Assembly (NCBI GenBank): GCA_026129465.1
Contig: JAHCIA010000001.1
Location: 257,964-321,963 of the forward strand
Reading direction: 5' to 3'
DNA length: 64,000 bases
DNA from: Flavobacteriales bacterium
GTDB lineage: Bacteria > Bacteroidota > Bacteroidia > Flavobacteriales_F > PHOS-HE28
Within the stretch, counting starts at the first letter, position 1; each line of letters begins with the position of its first letter. Below, in pieces: positions 59,393 to 64,000 of this stretch. The notes beneath the pieces are model-generated. The model saw only the letters and a program-made list of their open reading frames with translations, was not told the origin of the DNA and ran no database searches. Position numbers and translations under genes: made by a program.

Positions 59393-60382
59393 TCAGGCGC
59401 CCAGCACGCGCAACAGCGACGCGATCTGGCTGTTCCACAGGTTGCGCGTATCCTCCACTTCATGGGGCCAGGCGTGGTCCGTCACGATCAGTGCCACCTC
59501 GTTGGTCATGGGGTCCACCTTCACGCGGAACTCGAAGAAGGCCTCGGCGTCATCGTCGTCGTTGCGGCGGAAACGTATCACCTCGCCCAACCGCCGGCCG
59601 ATCAGGGTGGTCACCTCCTCCTCACCGTCCCAGAGGAAGGTGTACTCCTCGCCACGCACGTTCACATCGTTGCAGTACCATTCGCTGAAGCCACTCGGGG
59701 TGCTGATCAATTCGTAAAGCACGTTGGGCGACCCGCGCACCTGGAATTCCAGTTGGACGCGCTCCTTCATGGGGCGTTTCGCGACAGCCGCCAACGGACG
59801 CGGTTTGGGTGCGGCAGGCTTGGCCGCTGTGGAAGCCGAAGGAGTGGCCCTGGCCTGTGCATTGGGTGCAATGGCGGGTTTGGCCGGGGCCTTTGATGTC
59901 TTGGGTGCGGGGAGCGTGGCCGGATCCCCTTTGGTGGTCTTCGGGGGCGTGGCCTTCACCTCTGCCTTGGCCAAGGTCGGTTTGGCTTTGCCCGCGGTTC
60001 CTGCTGCTGTTCGGGCAGGCTTCTTCGAAGTAGCGGGTTTCGCCTTGGTGGCCTGGGTCACCGGCCGTGGCTTCACCACCGCTTTTTTCACCACAGGCTT
60101 CTTCGCCAGAGGCCGTTTGGCGGCCCCTCGCTTGGCAGGCTTCGCGGATCTCTTCGCAGTGGCAGGTTGGCGCGCTGGGGCCTTCTTCACCGGTCGCTGC
60201 GCTACTTTCTTTTTCTCGGCGGGCTTCTTGGCGGTCTTCGCTGGCTTCGTTGCGGTCCTGGCCTTCTTGTTCGGTGTGGTCCGTGCGGACTTCACCACGG
60301 GTTTCTTCCGCGCGCTCTTGGGCGGAGCGGGTCTGGCCTTGCGCTTGGCAGCGGCGGTGCGGGCGGGCGTCTTCTTGGCCAT
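59393..60382 (-). CDS. START-like domain protein with long histone-H1-like Lys/Ala/Pro N-terminal tail
   Basis: A 329-residue protein in two parts. Residues about 205-329 match the small START-like (SRPBCC-type) protein common in Bacteroidota: L-E-F-Q-V-R-G-S-P-N-V-L-Y-E-L, T-P-S-G-F-S-E-W-Y, then a D-E-E-E-V and D-D-D-A-E-A-F-F-E-F-R region and an ending L-L-R-V-L-G-A. The first 200 residues are almost only Lys, Ala, Pro, Arg and Thr, with K-K-P, A-K-P and P-A-K steps like histone H1 or bacterial Hc1/AlgP tails, and should bind nucleic acid without order. Met205 (ATG at 59768-59770) could start a tail-less form. I do not know of this tail in the family. Confidence 0.8.
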   Translation of the reverse strand: MAKKTPARTAAAKRKARPAPPKSARKKPVVKSARTTPNKKARTATKPAKTAKKPAEKKKVAQRPVKKAPARQPATAKRSAKPAKRGAAKRPLAKKPVVKKAVVKPRPVTQATKAKPATSKKPARTAAGTAGKAKPTLAKAEVKATPPKTTKGDPATLPAPKTSKAPAKPAIAPNAQARATPSASTAAKPAAPKPRPLAAVAKRPMKERVQLEFQVRGSPNVLYELISTPSGFSEWYCNDVNVRGEEYTFLWDGEEEVTTLIGRRLGEVIRFRRNDDDDAEAFFEFRVKVDPMTNEVALIVTDHAWPHEVEDTRNLWNSQIASLLRVLGA

Positions 60383-60418
60383 TCGTGTGGGTCCGTGCTC
60401 GGCGATGTACGATCGCGG

Positions 60419-60426
60419 CTAAGGTA
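60419..60426 (-). promoter_or_regulatory. -7-like promoter element, TACCTTAG
   Basis: One mismatch to TAnnTTTG; 36 nt before the START-like gene. It may drive START-like, permease and both glycosyltransferases. Confidence 0.45.
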
Positions 60427-60492
60427 GCGAGATCGTCCACCCGCGCAAGCCCGTCTGTTTCGCCCGACTCCGTAGCGGTTGCAACGGCTGTC

Positions 60493-60500
60493 TATATTTG
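60493..60500 (+). promoter_or_regulatory. -7 promoter element, TATATTTG, tRNA promoter
   Basis: Perfect TAnnTTTG match; 29 nt before the tRNA 5' end. Confidence 0.7.
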
Positions 60501-60529
60501 CCGCCCCTTGCCCGAAAGGGTGGGTGATC

Positions 60530-60603
60530 GGCGCGGTAGCTCAGCTGGTTAGAGCGCAGGATTCATAATCCTGAGGTCGAGAGTTCAAGTCTCTCCCGCG
60601 CTA
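60530..60603 (+). tRNA. tRNA with CAT anticodon (elongator Met, or Ile2)
   Basis: A 74-nt cloverleaf. The acceptor stem GGCGCGG pairs with CCGCGCT (one terminal G-U), the D stem is GCTC/GAGC, the anticodon stem CAGGA/TCCTG holds the loop TTCATAA, and the T arm is GAGAG-TTCAAGT-CTCTC. The discriminator is A and CCA is not encoded. It is not the initiator: the 1-72 pair is G-U and the anticodon stem lacks the three G-C pairs. Elongator Met and the Ile isoacceptor (modified C34) cannot be separated without comparison. Confidence 0.9.
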
Positions 60604-60608
60604 CGGAA

Positions 60609-60636
60609 AGGCCATCCATCGCAAGGTGGGTGGCCT
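60609..60636. terminator. terminator-like hairpin after the tRNA and oxidoreductase
   Basis: AGGCCATCC (60609-60617) pairs with GGGTGGCCT (60628-60636), nine pairs with one G-U. It lies between the convergent tRNA and oxidoreductase genes. On the minus strand a TTTCC tail follows, so it may stop transcription both ways. Confidence 0.55.
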
Positions 60637-60643
60637 CGTCATT

Positions 60644-61768
60644 TCAGCCCACCAAGGCAGCCGCCTTGCGTGCCACCCGTATGCCAATGGCCACGCCCAT
60701 GCCGCTGAGGCCGGCGGCCACCACCATGCGTTCGCCGAGGCGCTCCACCAAGGGTTGCTTGCCCTTGCTGCGGAAGCCCATCACCCCGCTCCAGCGATGC
60801 GCGATGTGGTGGGGGATGTCGGGCAGAATAGTGCTTCGAAGCAGTTCTTCCAAGTGTTCCTGGATCAGGGGGGTCACACCCTCGTCGGTGGTCCGTTCAC
60901 CTTCGGGGTCCAGGTTCCTGCCGCCACCCAGCAGCACACCGCCCTGGTATTCGCGGAAATAGATGTAGCCTTCGTCCATGTGGTAGGTGCCGCTCAAGGA
61001 GAGGCCGGGCACGTTACCGGTGAGCAGCACTTGTCCGCGTGCGGGCAGCACATCGATGCCGGGCAACAGGCTGGTGGAGTAACCGTTGGTGGCCACCACC
61101 ACGCGGGCAGCGCGCATGCTGCTCCCGTCCTGGAGTTGGACCACCACATGGGCGCTGTTCTCCTCCATCCCGGTCACGGTTGAGCCTCCCCGGAAGAGCA
61201 CTCCCTCCGCAGTGGTCTTTCTCAGGAGTGTGCGCATCAGCATGCCGCTGTCCAAAGGACCTTCAAGATCGGTTGTAGCAAGATGCTTCACATGATTGAA
61301 GCCCAGTGATTTGATGGAAGTGTCATTCCAGCGAAATGGGGTGGATCCCAGGATGGGTGACAGGGCTTTGTTCAGGCCATCGAACCCCTGTGCCACGTGG
61401 GTGTACAGGGGGTCATTCGCCATGAATAGTTCATGCCCGCCCGAGGCCTCGAAGCCGATGTTGCCATCCCCGAGTTCGGCACGCAGTTCCAGCAGTCCCC
61501 TCCAGCGTTCATCCACCCGGGCCAAGGCCGCTGCTTCGCCTTCCGCGGCGATGTCGGCAAGCAATTCGCTGGGGCTGCCGAAGCAGGCGAAGCCCGCATT
61601 GCGCACGCTGGCACCCGCCGGGAAGGCACCTTTATCCAAGACCACCACATGATCACCGGGTCGCGCGCGTTGATGGAAGAGGGCCGTGAAAAGGCCCACC
61701 AGGCCACCACCCACCACCACCAGATCGGCGTCGCGATGGAATCCTGTACGCTCCCAGATGCTCCACAT
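60644..61768 (-). CDS. FAD-dependent oxidoreductase (DAO / glycine-oxidase-like)
   Basis: A 374-residue flavoenzyme of the D-amino-acid dehydrogenase/glycine oxidase-like family. The N-terminal dinucleotide-binding motif V-V-G-G-G-L-V-G-L-F-T-A (about residues 17-28), a G-A-S-x-R-N-A-G-F FAD contact (about 55-63), and the C-terminal G-V-M-G-F-R-S-K-G and A-A-G-L-S-G-M-G-V-A motifs are all present. It oxidises an amine, amino acid or similar C-N substrate; which one is unknown. Start 61768 is chosen; a long open frame continues upstream across the divergent gene but is not coding. Confidence 0.87.
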   Translation of the reverse strand: MWSIWERTGFHRDADLVVVGGGLVGLFTALFHQRARPGDHVVVLDKGAFPAGASVRNAGFACFGSPSELLADIAAEGEAAALARVDERWRGLLELRAELGDGNIGFEASGGHELFMANDPLYTHVAQGFDGLNKALSPILGSTPFRWNDTSIKSLGFNHVKHLATTDLEGPLDSGMLMRTLLRKTTAEGVLFRGGSTVTGMEENSAHVVVQLQDGSSMRAARVVVATNGYSTSLLPGIDVLPARGQVLLTGNVPGLSLSGTYHMDEGYIYFREYQGGVLLGGGRNLDPEGERTTDEGVTPLIQEHLEELLRSTILPDIPHHIAHRWSGVMGFRSKGKQPLVERLGERMVVAAGLSGMGVAIGIRVARKAAALVG

Positions 61769-61810
61769 GGGTCTGTGCGATCGGTGCTCCGCCAAGCCGG
61801 ACGCCGCGCC

Positions 61811-61818
61811 CAAAGATG
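61811..61818 (-). promoter_or_regulatory. possible -7 element, CATCTTTG (leftward)
   Basis: One mismatch (C for T at the first base); 42 nt before the oxidoreductase gene. Confidence 0.3.
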
Positions 61819-61820
61819 TC

Positions 61821-61828
61821 TTAATTTG
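61821..61828 (+). promoter_or_regulatory. possible -7 element, TTAATTTG (rightward)
   Basis: One mismatch to TAnnTTTG; 9 nt before the repeat-protein ATG. Confidence 0.35.
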
Positions 61829-61837
61829 CGGCGTTCT

Positions 61838-64000
61838 ATGGACCACCTGCAGGTTAAGGGACCAAGTCCTGTCGTCGCACCCCGTTCCAACAGGAGCGCG
61901 CGCCTCATCGCCCTGTTGTTCCCCATCGCTTTCGCCTTGGGCGCCCATGCCCAGTTGGATGTGGTGTACATCTTCGGCACGGTGAAGGACTACTTCAGCG
62001 CCAAGAAGATCGACGGGGTGACCGTGACGGTCTACAAGAACGGGGCGAAGCTCACCGACGTCCGCACCAACGCCAGCGGCAAGTACGATATCAACCTGGA
62101 CTATGGCGCGGACTACAAACTGGTCTATGCCAAGCAGGGCATGATCTCGAAGATCATTTCGCTGGACACGCGCAACGTGCCCGAGGAGGACCGGGTCGGG
62201 GGCCATGGCTTCAATCTGGAGATGACCCTCTTCAACGACATGCCCGGTGTGGATTTCAGCATCCTGCAACAGCCCATCGGCAAGGCCAAGTTCGATCAGG
62301 CCAAGGGCGAGATCTCCTGGGACTTCGCCTACACCGAGCAGATCCGCAATGAGGTGAACCGCCTCATGAAGGAGTACGAGGACAAGAAGAAGCGCGAAGC
62401 GGGCGCCGAGGCCGAATACGCCAAGCAGATGCAGGCCGGTGAGGCCGCCATGAAGGCCAACGACTTCAAGAAGGCCGTGGCATCCTTCTCCGCAGCGCTT
62501 GTGGCCAAGCCCGCCGATCCGATGGCCACGGCCAAATTGAGCGATGCGCAGATGCGGCTGGACGAGCAGGAGGGAGGCAAGCGCCGCGAGGAGGAGTATG
62601 CCGCCCTGATCAAGGATGGCGACGCGCTTTTCCTGAAGAAGAGCTACGAGGAGGCCAAAGTGAAGTACAACCTGGCACTGAACATCAAGGAGAACGAGGC
62701 CCACCCCAAGGCGCGCATCAAGGAGATCGACCGCCTTTTGGAAGAAATGGCGAAGAAGGCCGAGGAGGAACGCAAGGCGAAGGAGTTGGAGGAGAAATAC
62801 AAGGCGGCCATCGCGGCGGGCGATGCGGCCTTCAAGGCGGAGAAGTGGGATGATGCAACCGTCAAGTACAACGATGCCATCGGCCTGAAGCCGCAGGAGA
62901 AATACCCGAAGGACCAACTGGCCGCCATCGCCCAGAAGAAGGATGAAGCGGCCAAGAAGGCCGAGGAGGAACGCCTGGCCAGGGAACTGAACGAGAAATA
63001 CCAGGCCGCTGTGAAGGCGGGCGATGTGGCCTTCAAGGCGGAGAAGTGGGATGATGCCGCGGCGAAGTACACCGAAGCATCAGGCCTGAAGCCGGATGAG
63101 AAGTATCCGAAGGACCAATTGGCGGCGATCGCACTGAAGAAGGACGCCGCCGCGCGGAAGGCCGAGGAGGAGCGCTTGGCGAAGGAGCTCGATGAGAAGT
63201 ACAAGGCGGCCATCGCCGCTGGTGACGCGGCCTTCAAATCGCAAAAGTGGGAGGATGCCACCGCGAAGTACAACGAGGCGCTGGGTCTGAAGGCCAACGA
63301 GAAGTATCCCAAGGAGCAACTCGCGGCCATCCAGAAAAAGCTGGACGAACTGGCGAAGAAGGCGGAGGAGGAGCGCATGCAGCGCGAACTGGATGAGCGC
63401 TACCAAGGCATCATCACCGAAGCGGACAAGGCCTTCGGGAAGCGCGATCTGGCCGAAGCCAGGACCCGCTACCAGGAAGCGAGCGGCCTGAAACCCCAGG
63501 AGCGCTATCCCAAAGATCGGCTGGCCGAGGTGGCCGCCTTGGAGGCCGAGTTGGCCAGGAAGGCCGAGGAGGAGCGCAAGCAGCGGGAACTGGATGAGCG
63601 CTATGCGGGCCTGATCGCCAAGGCGGACAAGGCCTTCACGGAGGAGCAATGGCCCGTAGCGCTGAATGACTACAGAGACGCGCTGCAATTGAAGCCCGGC
63701 GAAGCCCACCCCAAGAACCGCATCGCCGACATCGAAAGCAAACTGGACGCTGCAGCACGCGCCAAGGCGGAGGAAGAGCGGCTGGCACGGGAGAAGCAGG
63801 AACTGGAGAAACGCTACAACGAACTGGTGGCTGCGGCGGACAAGGCTTTCGGACAGAAAAAGTACGAAGAGGCCAAGGACGGTTATTCCGGAGCCTTGGG
63901 TCTGAAGCCTGATGAGCGCCATCCGAAGGACCGACTCGCCGAGATCCAGGCCATCCTGGCCGACCAGGCCAGCAAGGCCGAAGCCGATCGACTGGCCGAA
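61838..64000 (+). CDS. 67-residue-repeat envelope protein (partial, runs off the window)
   Basis: At least 721 residues, 3' end missing. A signal peptide (G-A-H-A-Q, about residue 40) is followed by a carboxypeptidase-regulatory-type domain (about 45-125; V-K-D-Y-F-S-A-K-K-I-D-G-V-T-V-T-V-Y), a linker, and then tandem units from 62591 with a 67-residue (201-nt) period. Each unit joins a TPR-like helix pair (A-A-F-K-A-E-K-W-D-D-A, then G-L-K-P-x-E-K-Y-P-K) to a charged coiled coil (K-K-A-E-E-E-R). Six full units and most of a seventh are visible. The role is unknown; it likely bridges or scaffolds at the envelope. Confidence 0.78.
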   Translation, partial: MDHLQVKGPSPVVAPRSNRSARLIALLFPIAFALGAHAQLDVVYIFGTVKDYFSAKKIDGVTVTVYKNGAKLTDVRTNASGKYDINLDYGADYKLVYAKQGMISKIISLDTRNVPEEDRVGGHGFNLEMTLFNDMPGVDFSILQQPIGKAKFDQAKGEISWDFAYTEQIRNEVNRLMKEYEDKKKREAGAEAEYAKQMQAGEAAMKANDFKKAVASFSAALVAKPADPMATAKLSDAQMRLDEQEGGKRREEEYAALIKDGDALFLKKSYEEAKVKYNLALNIKENEAHPKARIKEIDRLLEEMAKKAEEERKAKELEEKYKAAIAAGDAAFKAEKWDDATVKYNDAIGLKPQEKYPKDQLAAIAQKKDEAAKKAEEERLARELNEKYQAAVKAGDVAFKAEKWDDAAAKYTEASGLKPDEKYPKDQLAAIALKKDAAARKAEEERLAKELDEKYKAAIAAGDAAFKSQKWEDATAKYNEALGLKANEKYPKEQLAAIQKKLDELAKKAEEERMQRELDERYQGIITEADKAFGKRDLAEARTRYQEASGLKPQERYPKDRLAEVAALEAELARKAEEERKQRELDERYAGLIAKADKAFTEEQWPVALNDYRDALQLKPGEAHPKNRIADIESKLDAAARAKAEEERLAREKQELEKRYNELVAAADKAFGQKKYEEAKDGYSGALGLKPDERHPKDRLAEIQAILADQASKAEADRLAE
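62591..64000 (+). repeat. 201-bp coding tandem repeat (67 aa per unit)
   Basis: Units begin at about 62591, 62792, 62993, 63194, 63395, 63596 and 63809. The sixth is 71 residues long, the others 67. DNA similarity is highest between the second, third and fourth units, suggesting recent duplication. A shorter related unit (about 60 residues) precedes the array. Confidence 0.8.

Noticed and set aside
60530..60603. Initiator tRNA-fMet
   Set aside because: It has a G-U pair at 1-72 instead of a mismatch and lacks the three consecutive G-C pairs in the anticodon stem.
61769..62917. Upstream part of a long minus-strand frame continuing the oxidoreductase
   Set aside because: It covers the start of the repeat protein on the plus strand. 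The flavoprotein fold begins near 61768 and the extension is leucine-rich mirror sequence.
62591..64000. CRISPR-like repeats
   Set aside because: The 201-bp repeats are coding, in frame and without spacers. No short direct-repeat array with unique spacers was found elsewhere.

Overview
The window looks like chromosome from a high-GC member of the Bacteroidota, most likely the Flavobacteriales. Four things point that way: many secreted proteins end in a type IX secretion (T9SS) type-A sorting module; transketolase is split into N- and C-terminal subunits; ribBA, parE/parC, tsaD/tamB and a START-like protein are of the Bacteroidota type; and a promoter-like octamer close to the Bacteroidota -7 consensus TAnnTTTG lies just before most transcription units. 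No rRNA, CRISPR array, transposase or integrase is visible. One tRNA (anticodon CAT) is present. Genes are densely packed, often with ATGA overlaps.

Layout. 1-10.4 kb: DUF1801 and DUF4920 proteins, a lipoprotein-like isoaspartyl peptidase, a helical lipoprotein, a four-gene envelope block (YtxH, holin-like, unknown, AI-2E-type permease), then cyanophycinase and DUF3817 facing divergent cyanophycin synthetase. 10.4-14.9 kb: a GlxA/AraC regulator divergent from a methyltransferase, then a delta-60 repeat secreted protein flanked by hairpin repeats. 15-19.5 kb: two tandem paralogous M43-like secreted metalloproteases. 19.6-25.7 kb: a seven-gene minus-strand block (transketolase N, VWA protein, transketolase C, ECF sigma, anti-sigma-like, Spy-like, class III aminotransferase). 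25.8-34.2 kb: class V aminotransferase divergent from ychF, a J-domain protein, an M3 peptidase and a large metalloprotease. 34.5-40.3 kb: parE, two envelope proteins, parC. 40.4-48.7 kb: a DGQHR protein, an FG-GAP T9SS protein, a UspA protein, a LVIVD-type T9SS protein and a TPR protein. 48.7-54.2 kb: tsaD divergent from tamB. 54.2-60.4 kb: ribBA, two glycosyltransferases, an LptF/LptG permease and a START-like protein with a histone-H1-like tail. 60.5-64 kb: tRNA, an FAD oxidoreductase, and a 67-residue-repeat protein cut by the window end.

How the genes work together. The cyanophycin genes suggest storage of nitrogen and carbon as Asp-Arg polymer: synthetase to build it, cyanophycinase to cut it to dipeptides, and possibly the isoaspartyl peptidase to finish. 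The sigma/anti-sigma/Spy-like trio looks like an envelope-stress circuit. The LptF/LptG and glycosyltransferase block points to cell-surface glycan work. The secreted proteases and adhesin-like repeat proteins fit a particle-associated, protein-degrading life style.

The less ordinary points are the H1-tail/START-like fusion, the 18-bp inverted repeat bracketing a signal-peptide coding region, the VWA gene between the transketolase halves, the 67-residue tandem repeat protein and the very short leaders implied by the promoter motif. All functional calls come from reading the sequence and recalling families; no database search was run.
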